From: Gracilimonas halophila
GTDB taxonomy: Bacteria; Bacteroidota; Rhodothermia; Balneolales; Balneolaceae
Assembly (NCBI RefSeq): GCF_042684365.1
Contig: NZ_JBHULI010000002.1
Location: forward strand, 1-64,000
Direction: 5' to 3'
Length of the DNA stretch: 64,000 nt
Shown: one piece after another, positions 7,266 through 16,852 of the stretch
How positions within the stretch are numbered: the first letter of the stretch is position 1
How the letters are laid out: each line of letters opens with the position of its first letter
The notes under the pieces: model-generated
Databases searched by the model: none
Told to the model about the DNA's origin: nothing
Seen by the model: only the letters and a program-made list of their open reading frames with translations
Made by a program: the position numbers and the translations under genes

Positions 7266-9251
7266 TTATTCATCCCACTTTCTGAAATACACTCCTCTGG
7301 TTCGGCCATTGGATGCCTTAAAGCCAATGATATCTCCGGCTTCATTTCTTTCGAATGAGATATCTGCTATTGGGAAACCGCCTCCAAAAGAATCTATGTT
7401 TCCGGGCGTAAGCTTGATATCGTCTTCCATTTGGTAATGCTGAAGCATTAGGCTGCTATCTTCAATAGCAATGGTGTAAAGTGTTTCAGTCTCATCACTA
7501 AAATACCGACCCGTGTACTCCTGCAGTTCTTCTTGGCTTGGGTCAAATTCGATCTTCTTAGCAATGTGATTTCCATTTTGGTGAAGAGTGAGCGAATCGG
7601 CCGAACCGTCATCATTTCGATGGAAAGTGATAGCGGCATTTACGCCAACAAGGTTAAAAGTTGAATCTGATGTGGCCGTTATGTCAACCTCAGGCTGGCC
7701 GGTAGCCTGTGTGTAGATCCGATCCCCATCTCTTGAAAAAGTGAGGACAAACCCCGGCATAATACTGAGTTCATACCGCCCGGTTAGCGGTTCAAAATCT
7801 GCAGCATCATATACAAATTCTTCTCCCTCTTCTTCAGTCATGTCTTCTTGCTGAGCCTTTTGCTCCATATGTTCTTCAAAAAAGATCTCAGCTATTCTTT
7901 GCGCTGTATTTCCCTGAAAAGCAGCGTAATTACTTTGTGTAACCACGGCACTGCTCAATTCCGGGAATACCATAAGCATGGACCGATGAGCCATATCCGC
8001 CCCTCCATGGTGGAAATATTCAAGTCCCCTGAATTCCTCTGAAAAAAGCCCCAGACCATAGCCTGTAGAAGCCCCATTGTTTAATTCAAATGGGGTGGTC
8101 ATTGCTTCGATCATCTCTTGAGTACCTACTTTTGGGTCAAGAAGATTATTGACCCATTTCTGAAGATCTCCCATCGTGGTGTGGATACCTCCCGGCCCCA
8201 TGGCTCCGCCAAGATCCATAACTTCTTTAAACCCTCCGTCCCCAACTGGCTCATATCCCATTGATCTGTTCTCAACAACTTGCCCGGGACCGGCACGAAC
8301 CACCGTATTATCCATCCCGATCGGCTCAAACACATGTTCTTTCATCCATTCAGGAAATGGTGTTTCCGTAACTCGCTCAATAACCTCCGTCATCAATACA
8401 TAACCAGTATTATTGTAATTGAATTCTGCGCCCGGTACGTTCTGAAGTTCAGGCTGACGGTTGATCATTTCGATCACGTGTTCCTGACTTAATTCCATAC
8501 TAGGGCTTCGGCCGGTCATCACAAGGGTATTCAAAAACTCCCGGTACCCACTAGTATGATTTACTAAATTCTTAAGCGTGACGGTGTGCTCAAATTCAGG
8601 AAGTTCAGGAATATATTTTCTGACATCATCATCTAAAGAAAGCATTCCGTCTTCCTGCAATAACAGAAGTCCAAAAGTTAAAAAATGCTTTGAAGTTGAA
8701 CCGATGTTGTGGACCGTTTCATTTGTCATTTCAACATCATAAGCAAGATTTGCCATACCATAGGAATTCTGAAAAACCACTTCTCCATTTTTAATAACCA
8801 TGGCCGCTGCACCGGGAATATTGCCCGAGTATTCTGTCATCAGCTGATCCACCTTACCTGCCGGGTCTTCAGCAATTGGTTCGGCTATTTTCAGGGTTAT
8901 GTCATATTCTCCTTCTTCCTTTTCAAACGGGGTCACTTCGATCCGGTAGGTTCCCGCTTCCCTGGTGTTAAATTGAAAAGACTCATTTCCTCTTGCCGGA
9001 CCATCAAATTTAGCTGCTTCTTTTCCTTCGGGATTATAGATGGTAACTACCACATCCACTGATATCTGAGTTACACTGCCAAATACATAATAATTAGATG
9101 GGAATTCTGCCTCAAAGTTGTGAATGCTTTCCGATTGTAGTGAAGCTGAGATCTTTTCACCAACTTCGATCGGTTGGGTTGACTGTGCAATTGTGGTGCT
9201 AATAGTTAGTATAAAAACTAAAATCAATGCCCCTGATTTCTTTATCATCAT
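7266..9251 (-). CDS. Secreted serine hydrolase, beta-lactamase/PBP (class C-like) family
   Basis: The product has 661 residues. A signal peptide (about 1-23, ending TTIAQS) is followed by a beta-rich domain resembling pre-peptidase C-terminal domains (about 25-122). Next comes a class C beta-lactamase-type domain with the SxxK motif S185-K188 (NIGSTSKHF), a YNNTGY motif serving as YxN, and HHGGA as the KTG-box equivalent. The last 170 residues form a lipocalin-like beta domain seen in many such proteins (FEPLTGRYELS). Substrate is unknown; peptidases or esterases of cell-wall or small-molecule substrates are usual. The gene is convergent with the HtrA gene and has an A+T-rich 248-base gap upstream with no recognised element. 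Confidence 0.85.
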   Translation of the reverse strand: MMIKKSGALILVFILTISTTIAQSTQPIEVGEKISASLQSESIHNFEAEFPSNYYVFGSVTQISVDVVVTIYNPEGKEAAKFDGPARGNESFQFNTREAGTYRIEVTPFEKEEGEYDITLKIAEPIAEDPAGKVDQLMTEYSGNIPGAAAMVIKNGEVVFQNSYGMANLAYDVEMTNETVHNIGSTSKHFLTFGLLLLQEDGMLSLDDDVRKYIPELPEFEHTVTLKNLVNHTSGYREFLNTLVMTGRSPSMELSQEHVIEMINRQPELQNVPGAEFNYNNTGYVLMTEVIERVTETPFPEWMKEHVFEPIGMDNTVVRAGPGQVVENRSMGYEPVGDGGFKEVMDLGGAMGPGGIHTTMGDLQKWVNNLLDPKVGTQEMIEAMTTPFELNNGASTGYGLGLFSEEFRGLEYFHHGGADMAHRSMLMVFPELSSAVVTQSNYAAFQGNTAQRIAEIFFEEHMEQKAQQEDMTEEEGEEFVYDAADFEPLTGRYELSIMPGFVLTFSRDGDRIYTQATGQPEVDITATSDSTFNLVGVNAAITFHRNDDGSADSLTLHQNGNHIAKKIEFDPSQEELQEYTGRYFSDETETLYTIAIEDSSLMLQHYQMEDDIKLTPGNIDSFGGGFPIADISFERNEAGDIIGFKASNGRTRGVYFRKWDE

Positions 9252-9499
9252 TCCTATCCTTTGATTAGTGTTCCCGTTGTTACTTCGTTATAGTTGTAAT
9301 TCATAAATATTAAGATCGAGCTAACTATAACACTTGGATCTCCTATTCGCTTTACGAGTAAAATTGTTTCAAATTTACTCCTTATATCTGCTTCTGTAAA
9401 TATAGGACTAATAAAGCCAGAGTGTTTTCGGAGTAAGTCAGATTAGTCCTAAATGTTTTTTAACTTGGGCTACTCACTCATTTATTTATCAATCATTTT

Positions 9500-10741
9500 A
9501 TGACAGAAGCTAAAAACGATCTTTCCTACCCCAAAGAACAGATCAAAGTTTTATTACTGGAAGGTATTCATCCAAAAGCCAAAGAGAACTTCGAACGACA
9601 TCATTTTGTGAATATAGAAACTCATGATGTTGCCTGGAGCGAAGAGGAGCTTCTTGAGCATATAGAAGATGTTCAGATCATTGGGGTTCGCTCAAAGACT
9701 CATCTCACTAAAAAGGTGATCGAAAAAGCAAATAAGCTAAAAGCGATCGGGTGTTTTTGTATCGGTACTAATCAGGTTGACCTTGATGCAGCAATGATGG
9801 CTGGGATCACGGTCTTTAACTCTCCCTATTCCAACACACGTTCGGTAGCAGAATTGGTGATCGCGGAATCCATAATGCTTATGCGCCGTATTCCACTTCG
9901 TGATAAAAAAGCCCATGAAGGAATCTGGTTGAAGGATGCCAAAGACAGTTATGAAGTTCGTGGCAAAAAGATCGGGATAATTGGATATGGGCATATCGGA
10001 TCACAAGTGTCTGTGCTGGCCGAGAATATGGGTTTTGATGTGCTTTATTATGATATAGAACCAAAACTGCCGATGGGTAATGCTACCCGAATGGAATCGC
10101 TGGATGAACTTTTACATCGGTCTGATATTGTAACATTACACGTGCCCGCCACCCCCGGTACTAAAAATTTGATAGATACCGAGAACATCTCAAAAATGAA
10201 AAAAGGCAGTATCCTCTTGAATTTATCCCGAGGTTCGGTAGTTGATATTCCTGCATTAAAAGATGCCCTTGAATCAGGACATGTTTCAGGAGCCGGTATT
10301 GATGTATATCCCGAGGAGCCGGAATCGAAAGGAGAGGCTTTCAAAACCGAACTTCAAAATATTCCTAATGTGATCCTTACCCCACATATCGGGGGGTCTA
10401 CACTGGAAGCTCAATACAATATTGGAATTGATGTTTCTACCAAACTCATTAATCTGATCGATGACGGAACTACGGTAGGTTCTCATACTGTGCCACCTCT
10501 CAATCTTCCCAAACAAAAAGATGCCCACCGCATCCTGCACATTCATGAAAATAAACCCGGTGTACTTTCTGAGATCAATAATCTGCTTTCCGAAATGGAT
10601 ATCAATATCCTGGGTCAGTATCTCAAAACCAATGAACATATTGGCTATGTTGTTCTTGATATGGATAAGGAATATGACGACCGAATCCTTGAAGAGATGA
10701 ATAAAGTGAAACACACAATCAGGACCCGGATCTTGTACTGA
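9500..10741 (+). CDS. serA: D-3-phosphoglycerate dehydrogenase
   Basis: The product has 413 residues, the length of the E. coli-type enzyme. It has a Rossmann nucleotide site IGIIGYGHIGSQVS (about 157-170) and the catalytic Arg-Glu-His set in LSRGSVVD, YPEEPES and TPHIGGST. A C-terminal ACT domain (about 342-413; ILHIHENKPGVLSEINNLL) is the usual serine-binding feedback site. It oxidises 3-phosphoglycerate to 3-phosphohydroxypyruvate, the first step of serine synthesis. serB and serC are not adjacent. Its stop abuts the stop of the converging amidotransferase gene with no spacer. Confidence 0.95.
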   Translation: MTEAKNDLSYPKEQIKVLLLEGIHPKAKENFERHHFVNIETHDVAWSEEELLEHIEDVQIIGVRSKTHLTKKVIEKANKLKAIGCFCIGTNQVDLDAAMMAGITVFNSPYSNTRSVAELVIAESIMLMRRIPLRDKKAHEGIWLKDAKDSYEVRGKKIGIIGYGHIGSQVSVLAENMGFDVLYYDIEPKLPMGNATRMESLDELLHRSDIVTLHVPATPGTKNLIDTENISKMKKGSILLNLSRGSVVDIPALKDALESGHVSGAGIDVYPEEPESKGEAFKTELQNIPNVILTPHIGGSTLEAQYNIGIDVSTKLINLIDDGTTVGSHTVPPLNLPKQKDAHRILHIHENKPGVLSEINNLLSEMDINILGQYLKTNEHIGYVVLDMDKEYDDRILEEMNKVKHTIRTRILY

Positions 10742-11527
10742 TTAGGTTGTATTACTGACAGCTGCTTTCACCAAGCCTTTAAAAATATTACGCTGTCGGG
10801 CTATTTGGATGAGATATTCGGGATGCCACTGAACTCCGATCACAAAAGGATATTCCCGGTGTTCTATTGCTTGATAAACTTCCGTGTTCAATTCTCTGGC
10901 TGCCAACCGAATTCCTTCTCCAGGCTTATCAATAGCCTGATTATGCAGGGCATTCACGTTACAAATATCAGTTTGAAGCAACTCACATAACCTGGTACCA
11001 TCCTCTACTACAATCCTCTTTTTGGGAAAGATGGAAGAAACCTGAGATTTCTCTCCATAAAACCCTCTTATGTCCTGATGTAAAGTACCTTTAAAGTGCA
11101 CATTCATTAGTTGCATTCCTCTACAAATTCCTAAAACCGGCATCTTCTGCTCTGTTGCTTTGGATAGATATTTCAACTCCAGCTCATCCCGCTCCAGATC
11201 AACAGGAGAACGTTTGGTATGCTGAAAATAGCGGGCTACCCAATAGACCGGAAAGAATAAAATGGATAGTACCCATTCTATAATAGTGCGTTTATCTCTG
11301 GCAAGTACCGCCCTTTCAATGCGTTGCTGTCCATATTTGAGAGGCTCCACATCAGCGCCTCCACCGATGATCAATCCGTCAATTTGATCTATATCCCGGG
11401 GCATATCAGTAGTTATACGTAGTGGTTTCCCTCCGGCCAGGATCACCGAAAATGCCGTAAACAACCAGGCGGCCTGACCTCCTTCATTTGGCCCTGTTAC
11501 TCCAATTACCGGCTGTCTATCTAACAT
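10742..11527 (-). CDS. Class I glutamine amidotransferase-like hydrolase (PuuD/gamma-Glu-GABA hydrolase type)
   Basis: The product has 261 residues. The nucleophile elbow GICRGMQLMNV and the His-Glu pair in GVQWHPEYL identify the class I amidotransferase fold, with GLIIGGGADVEP as the oxyanion-side strand. Between about residues 79 and 105 there is a hydrophobic insertion (WVLSILFFPVYWVARYF) not usual in the family, perhaps a membrane-associating hairpin. The gene overlaps the upstream amidoligase gene by 11 bases, so the two are translationally coupled. Amidoligases of that family are known to occur with such amidotransferases. The natural substrate is not known; a gamma-glutamyl or amide linkage is likely. 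Confidence 0.82.
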   Translation of the reverse strand: MLDRQPVIGVTGPNEGGQAAWLFTAFSVILAGGKPLRITTDMPRDIDQIDGLIIGGGADVEPLKYGQQRIERAVLARDKRTIIEWVLSILFFPVYWVARYFQHTKRSPVDLERDELELKYLSKATEQKMPVLGICRGMQLMNVHFKGTLHQDIRGFYGEKSQVSSIFPKKRIVVEDGTRLCELLQTDICNVNALHNQAIDKPGEGIRLAARELNTEVYQAIEHREYPFVIGVQWHPEYLIQIARQRNIFKGLVKAAVSNTT

Positions 11528-12521
11528 TGTTCACCCAGCGATCCATAAGTTTGATCCATTTCTTTTTCATACCGAAAACAGATTTTTCATCCATATTCAA
11601 AAAAGCACGACTGTATTGATCTAAACTTTTTTCATCATTTGCTAACTGTTCTACCAATAACCATCGGTTCCACTCTTCTGCCAGCGACCAGGATTCATCC
11701 TCTATTGAGCAGTTTGGCAATCGGTAATGGAACGTTGGCCGGGCGGAGGTCAGCTCTTCTTCAAGTAAACCCTTTGTGGTCTTTTCATCCATGAACATAA
11801 AAACAGGCAGGAGATCAAGGGGGCGGTTTCGGGAATTTTTAAATTTAAAGTAGTCTGTGATCAAAGTTTTAAGGTCCGGCTTATAGTCCTCCTGCAGGAT
11901 AAACCTGATGTAGTCCATCTCATATTCGTTGATGTAGGGAGTGATCTTCCTTGCTAAATCGATATTGGCATCTTTTCGGATCCATGCGTCCATCATTACA
12001 TACGCTTTCAGGTGATGAAGAATGCTTTCCGCCGAAAGCTCCGGAACCTCGGGATTCAGGTGAAGCCCAAATGCATAGAAAAAGGAACTGCCGGTCCCTT
12101 TGGCTTTCCATTCCCTCAACTTCTCTACCAGCCTATCCATTTGCTCTAAACTTGAGATCGGAATGGGCGGTGTAATGATCTCAAATGGAACCACAGTTGA
12201 GGCCATATCCCGCAGCGTATCTTCAAGCTTCTCTTTGTTCTTAAGCTTATCAACATCTAACCCTACCGATTTCAGTACCTTTTCATATTTCTTATTCAAA
12301 AACAAGCTGGCATCAAGTTCCAGGGAAAAGTCTCCAAATTCAGAATCGTTGACTGCATATTCATATCCGCTGATCTGTTCTACCTTTCCGCCATACAGTT
12401 CTGAGGTCATTTCGGCGGCATCCTTCATCTCCACACCGGTGAACTCAAACTCAAAGCCAACCGAGCGTTCTTTACCATCCTGATTTTTGATTTTTGGGGG
12501 ATTTCTAAAGCTCACATTCAT
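11517..12521 (-). CDS. Putative amidoligase (COOH-NH2 ligase, glutamine-synthetase-like fold)
   Basis: The product has 334 residues. It opens with an N-terminal strand VGFEFEFTGVE, the metal/ATP-binding start typical of the Amidoligase_2 family, followed by YEYAVNDSEFGDFSLELDASL, TPPIPISSLEQMDRLVEKL and FYAFGLHLNPEVPE (with a conserved HLN). The family, described by comparative genomics, is predicted to form amide or peptide bonds with ATP, often beside a class I glutamine amidotransferase, exactly as here with an 11-base overlap. The product is unknown; modified peptides, cell-wall or storage compounds are possibilities. The upstream gap of about 215 bases to the divergent ABC-F gene has no feature I can name. 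Confidence 0.78.
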   Translation of the reverse strand: MNVSFRNPPKIKNQDGKERSVGFEFEFTGVEMKDAAEMTSELYGGKVEQISGYEYAVNDSEFGDFSLELDASLFLNKKYEKVLKSVGLDVDKLKNKEKLEDTLRDMASTVVPFEIITPPIPISSLEQMDRLVEKLREWKAKGTGSSFFYAFGLHLNPEVPELSAESILHHLKAYVMMDAWIRKDANIDLARKITPYINEYEMDYIRFILQEDYKPDLKTLITDYFKFKNSRNRPLDLLPVFMFMDEKTTKGLLEEELTSARPTFHYRLPNCSIEDESWSLAEEWNRWLLVEQLANDEKSLDQYSRAFLNMDEKSVFGMKKKWIKLMDRWVNNVR

Positions 12522-12738
12522 CCTTAATTCTTTGCAATCACTTTAATCAGATGTAAGGTGAGATTCAATCCTGAATTTTGTGATTTTACCTCAAAAATAT
12601 AAGATCCGAAATGAGAATACTATGAAGCCGGCCGGACTCACTTGATTTTTCAATATTCCTCCGATCAACATTCAATATTCCACTCCTTTTATCCGTATTT
12701 TAAATATTCATCATCAGAGTTCACAACCTTCTTACTAC

Positions 12739-14637
12739 ATGACCTATCTTTCCACCGAAAACCTTTCCAAAAATTTTGGGATCAAACCACTTTTTGAAGA
12801 CCTGACCTTTGGCATCTCTAAAGGAGATAAAACCGCATTGATAGCCCCAAACGGAACCGGAAAATCAACCCTACTTAAGATCTTAGCGGGAGAAATGGAA
12901 CAGGATTCAGGTAAGGTGATGACCCAAAAAGGCATTCAGGTGGGGTTTTTGGCCCAGGAGCCTGAGATGGATGAGAGCATGACCATCAGTGAATTTATTG
13001 CTCACGGAAATTCTGAAAAGATCCGGATCGTACAGCGGTATGAGAGGGCTGTTCATGATCAAGCTGAGGATTTCAACCCACAAACCCAACAACAGTTTGA
13101 AAAAGCATCGGCCGCTATGGATGCCGCCGAAGCCTGGGATGTGGAACAACAGATGGAGCAGATCCTAAGCATTCTGAATATTCACGATCTTGATCAGTCC
13201 ATTGCTTCCCTATCGGGTGGAGAGCGTAAACGAGTGGCCCTGGCTTTTGTACTCCTGGATGAACCCGACCTGTTGATCCTGGATGAGCCTACCAACCATC
13301 TGGATGTAGAGATGATCGAGTGGCTGGAGCAGTATCTTGCTAAAAGCGCCATGACCTTGCTGATGGTAACTCACGATCGCTATTTCCTGGACCGGGTGTG
13401 TAATCACATTCTGGAACTGGATTACGGCAAGCTTTATCACCACAAAGGAAATTACGAGTATTATCTGCAAAAGAAGGCCGAACGTGAAGAAGTAGAAGCT
13501 ACAGAGATCGCCAAGGCCGGTAAGCTCATGAAGAAGGAACTGGAGTGGATCCGCCGGGGACCCAAAGCCCGAACCACCAAATCTAAGTCGCGAATAAAGG
13601 CATTCTACGAAACCAAAGACAAAGCAACTTCCGCCCGCGAGGAAGAGGAGTTACAGCTGGATGTGAATATGAGCCGCATGGGCGGGAAGATCCTTGAGCT
13701 CAAGAATATCTCCAAGGCTTTTAATGAGACCGTGATCCTGGATGATTTCAGTTATCAGTTTGTGAAGGGAGAGCGTATAGGTATTCTTGGAAAGAACGGG
13801 GTTGGAAAAAGCACTTTCCTTAAAGTATTGATGAGAGAAGAACCCGCCGATTCCGGTCAAATTGAAACCGGGGAAACCATCGTTTACGGGCATTACCAAC
13901 AGCAGGGAATTGAGATCGACGGAAGTAAGCGGGTTATAGAGGTTATCAAGGAAGTGGCTGAAGTTATTGAGTTAGCAAATGGAGATAAGATCACCGCCTC
14001 GCAGTTCCTTGAGCATTTCATGTTTCCCGGGAAAATGCAGTATACGCCGGTTGAGAAACTAAGCGGTGGTGAAAAGCGCCGGTTGGGATTAATGATGGTT
14101 CTTATCAAGAATCCGAACTTTCTGATCCTGGATGAGCCCACCAACGACCTCGACCTCCTCACCCTTAACAAGCTGGAAGATTTTTTGCAAAACTTTGGAG
14201 GCTGCCTCATCATCGTATCTCATGATCGCTTTTTCATGGACAAACTCGTTGATCATTATTTTGTGTTTGAAGGTCAGGGCGAGATCAAGGATTTCCATGG
14301 GACTTATGATGAGTACAGAGAGGAGATGCTGGCAAGGATGTCTTCTTCCCAACAAAAGGAAATTCAGAAACCGGAGAAGAAAACTGAGGAAAAATCTGTT
14401 CCCCAAAAAAATAACTCAGACAAACTAAGCTATACCGAACGCCGCGAATACAACAAGCTGGAAAAAGAGATCACTGAATTGGAGAAGAAGAAATCCAAGC
14501 TCGAGGAAAAAATGAGTTCAGGTGATCTGGAATACGAAAAACTTAATAAACTGTCCCGGGAGTTTGAAGAACTCAAAGAAGAGATCGAAGAGAAAGAATT
14601 GATCTGGCTGGAAATGGCGGAACGAGCTGAGTTCTGA
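12739..14637 (+). CDS. uup: ABC-F family ATPase, Uup-like
   Basis: The product has 632 residues with two ABC ATPase domains and no membrane segment. Domain 1 has Walker A APNGTGKSTLLK, signature LSGGERKR and Walker B LLILDEPTNHLD. Domain 2 has GKNGVGKSTFLK, LSGGEKRR and FLILDEPTNDLD. The inter-domain linker contains KKELEWIRRGPKARTTKSKS, typical of Uup, and the C-terminal about 75 residues form a charged coiled coil. Uup-type proteins act on ribosomes or on branched DNA intermediates; the cellular role varies. The stop codon lies within a heptamer tandem repeat that begins in the last codons. Confidence 0.9.
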   Translation: MTYLSTENLSKNFGIKPLFEDLTFGISKGDKTALIAPNGTGKSTLLKILAGEMEQDSGKVMTQKGIQVGFLAQEPEMDESMTISEFIAHGNSEKIRIVQRYERAVHDQAEDFNPQTQQQFEKASAAMDAAEAWDVEQQMEQILSILNIHDLDQSIASLSGGERKRVALAFVLLDEPDLLILDEPTNHLDVEMIEWLEQYLAKSAMTLLMVTHDRYFLDRVCNHILELDYGKLYHHKGNYEYYLQKKAEREEVEATEIAKAGKLMKKELEWIRRGPKARTTKSKSRIKAFYETKDKATSAREEEELQLDVNMSRMGGKILELKNISKAFNETVILDDFSYQFVKGERIGILGKNGVGKSTFLKVLMREEPADSGQIETGETIVYGHYQQQGIEIDGSKRVIEVIKEVAEVIELANGDKITASQFLEHFMFPGKMQYTPVEKLSGGEKRRLGLMMVLIKNPNFLILDEPTNDLDLLTLNKLEDFLQNFGGCLIIVSHDRFFMDKLVDHYFVFEGQGEIKDFHGTYDEYREEMLARMSSSQQKEIQKPEKKTEEKSVPQKNNSDKLSYTERREYNKLEKEITELEKKKSKLEEKMSSGDLEYEKLNKLSREFEELKEEIEEKELIWLEMAERAEF

Positions 14638-14674
14638 GTTCTGAGTTCTGAGTTCTGAGTTCTGAGTTCTGAGT
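14628..14674. repeat. Heptamer tandem repeat (TGAGTTC)6 plus partial copy
   Basis: Six perfect head-to-tail copies of TGAGTTC run from 14628 to 14669, followed by TGAGT. The first copy overlaps the last codons of the ABC-F gene (GAG TTC) and the second supplies its TGA stop. Because the heptamer read in this frame gives GAG TTC TGA, changes in copy number would not alter the protein. Slippage during replication is the simple explanation. Confidence 0.95.
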
Positions 14675-14759
14675 AGAATGTTAGTTTTTCTACCGAAACA
14701 ATATTTCTTTTTCTCGACTATTATTATTTGATACTGCTAATTTTTTAGAACCACACATC

Positions 14760-15479
14760 ATGGATACACAAAGTAATCGAGGGCTTACCATAATTGGCGG
14801 TGCTATTTTTCTTGGCCTCGTAGCATTTGGTTTTTTGCTCAGCAACGCCGCAATCACTTTTAAAGAATATGAACGAACGGTAACGGTAAAAGGACTTTCG
14901 GAGCAGGAACATCTTGCGGATATTGTGATTTGGCCCATCCAGTTTTCTTAAGCAAGCAATCGCCTTGAAGATATCTATACTTCGCTTGAAAGCAGTGCTC
15001 AGAAAGTCCGTGCTTTTCTCATTGAAAATGGATTCAGGGAAGAAGAGATCTCGATATCTTCCCCACTTGTAACAGATAAATCTGCCCAGCGTTATGGCGG
15101 CGCAAACGAATCTGAGTTTCGTTATGTGGCTACTCAAACCGTTACGGTATATTCTGAAAAAGTAGAAGATGTTCGTTTAGTCATGACTAAGCTCGCCGAC
15201 CTGGGCAAACAGGGCGTTACCTTGAGCGGGGACGAATACCAAAATCGTACCGAGTATTTATTCAACAGTCTGAATGAGATCAAACCGCAGATGATCGAGG
15301 AAGCTACGAAGGAAGCTAGAGCAGTAGCTGAGAAATTTGCCGAAGATTCCAACAGTGAGCTAGGCAAGATCAAAACAGCTTGTCAGGGACAGTTTAGTAT
15401 TTCACCAAGAGATAATAACAATCCGCATATAAAAAATATTCGGGTAGTTTCTACAGTGGTGTATTATCTGTCAGATTAG
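14760..15479 (+). pseudogene. SIMPL-domain (DUF541) protein, interrupted by one nonsense codon
   Basis: Codons 1-63 encode an N-terminal membrane anchor (GGAIFLGLVAFGFLLSNAAI) and the start of a SIMPL domain (VTVKGLSEQEHLADIVIWPI). A TAA at 14949-14951 then stops translation, but the same frame stays open to 15479. It continues with family sequence: ASNRLEDIYTSLE, NGFREEEISISSPLVTDKSA, RYVATQTVTVYSEKVEDV and the C-terminal QFSISPRDNNNPHIKNI. Full length would be 239 residues. One base change (for example CAA or GAA to TAA) explains the break, so it is either a young pseudogene or a base error. An internal ATG-started fragment at 15126 encodes only the second half. Confidence 0.85.
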
Positions 15480-15554
15480 TTCAGGCTTATCATTGTGAAG
15501 TGAAACCAAATCCCGTTATCTTTATCAAAAATTTAGCCTTAAACATACTCTGAT

Positions 15555-15899
15555 ATGCCAACTGTAAAACTTCTCAAAATTGCTCATGGCCGTAGCGGCG
15601 ACAAAGGAAATGGGAGTAATGTAGGTATCATTGCCCGCCACCCAGAGATCTATCCATTTCTCAAAGAAAACCTTACCGCTGATCGTGTTAAAGAACACAT
15701 GAAACATGTTTGTAAAGGTGATGTAGAGCGTTTTGAATTACCCAACATCGGGGCCCTCAATTTCCTGCTAAACGAAAGTTTGGGCGGAGGCGGAACCGTC
15801 TCTCTAAAACTGGATGCGCAGGGTAAGACCCATGCATCACAGGTCTTACGAATGGACATCGATGTGCCTGAAAACTTGTTGAGTTTGGTGGAAAACTAG
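15555..15899 (+). CDS. AtuA C-terminal-like (ferredoxin-fold) stand-alone protein
   Basis: The product has 114 residues. It begins LKIAHGRSGDKGNGSNVGII, the signature of the small domain at the C-terminus of AtuA-type proteins from acyclic terpene and acyl-CoA catabolism, and carries ALNFLLNESLGGGG in the middle. In this protein the domain stands alone, with no large AtuA subunit next to it. Function is not established. The gene is monocistronic by spacing: 75 bases after the broken SIMPL gene and about 200 bases before the next genes. Confidence 0.8.
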   Translation: MPTVKLLKIAHGRSGDKGNGSNVGIIARHPEIYPFLKENLTADRVKEHMKHVCKGDVERFELPNIGALNFLLNESLGGGGTVSLKLDAQGKTHASQVLRMDIDVPENLLSLVEN

Positions 15900-15943
15900 C
15901 CCGCTTTTTTTCTATTTAAGTCGGTCGTTTTTTAGTTACTATT

Positions 15944-15961
15944 TATTTGAATTTTCAAATA
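15944..15961. promoter_or_regulatory. A+T-rich palindrome in the gap upstream of the ABC exporter genes
   Basis: TATTTGAA-TT-TTCAAATA is a perfect 8-base inverted repeat, followed about 20 bases later by TTATAATAT. The arrangement could be an operator beside a promoter for the three transporter genes downstream, but it may equally be chance in A+T-rich DNA. Confidence 0.3.
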
Positions 15962-16095
15962 GATAAAACAGTTTGTATCTGTTATAATATTCACCCTGAA
16001 TTTTAACATAGTTCAAATACTAAAAAGCGTTGTTCTACCGGTTGCTATCATTAAACTGGCGTATTTTCATCTCCAACCTGAATCGTTTTTAGCTG

Positions 16096-16830
16096 TTGCT
16101 TACGATCGGGTATATCCTGTTTTTGGGGATCATGCTGGTGAACTTGATAGGGACAGCCATTGTAGTGGTTTTGATGGACAGTGACCCATGGATGCAAGTT
16201 CAGCTTCCCTGGCTAACTCCTGATATCTACTCTTTCATACTACTTGTATTTGGGAACGCTTATTGGGTGATGCATTTCTCTTTTACCAATATGCGGTTAC
16301 TTAATATTGAGGAAAACCGAAAACTACTTGGCTTTGGCTTTTCATTGGATCGTCTTGCTAAATACCTGACCCTCATCGGGTTTTGTCACCCCGTTAATAT
16401 TATCTATAACTTCACCTGGCTGGTCTTTTTATTGATCCAGGTCGATTATGCCTTCCAGGTTCCTGTTGCCATTGTAGCAGTGGCCTTGAATTATGTGATC
16501 ATCTACTCCATCAAACATCGGTTTATTCGGGTAGTAGAAAAACGATTTATTGCCGTCGTAGTAGGTTTTTTTATACTGATCTTCGGTTTATTTCAAATGA
16601 TCTCTCTTTTTGCCTCTAACTCAAGTAGAATATTTGCCGAATTTGTCCCTCAGGTTGAAACCATCAATGCATTCCTCTCGTGGTTACCCGGTGGTATGCT
16701 CATTCAAACAGTAACAACCTATTATGGATGGATGAATGCCATTATCATTTTCTTCTTTGCCGTTGTGATAATTGGGCTTACTGTGGTCGATCACTTCAAC
16801 AAAACAAGGCTTGTTGAATCCTGGACTTAA
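16096..16830 (+). CDS. Polytopic membrane protein, probable ABC exporter permease component
   Basis: The product has 244 residues with about six hydrophobic segments and no catalytic motif. A TTG at 16096 is the first usable start after an in-frame stop; the first ATG is at 16132, inside the first membrane segment, so TTG is preferred. The N-terminus is short, so an upstream lesion cannot be excluded. The following membrane gene starts 22 bases after this stop and an ABC ATPase gene follows, so the three likely form one transporter. Substrate is unknown. Confidence 0.65.
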   Translation: MLTIGYILFLGIMLVNLIGTAIVVVLMDSDPWMQVQLPWLTPDIYSFILLVFGNAYWVMHFSFTNMRLLNIEENRKLLGFGFSLDRLAKYLTLIGFCHPVNIIYNFTWLVFLLIQVDYAFQVPVAIVAVALNYVIIYSIKHRFIRVVEKRFIAVVVGFFILIFGLFQMISLFASNSSRIFAEFVPQVETINAFLSWLPGGMLIQTVTTYYGWMNAIIIFFFAVVIIGLTVVDHFNKTRLVESWT

Positions 16831-16852
16831 AAAAGCCGAAGAAGAAAGCAGT

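Noticed and set aside
10286..10714. Minus-strand ORF within serA
   Set aside because: No family motifs; the plus strand encodes a well-conserved ACT-domain enzyme.
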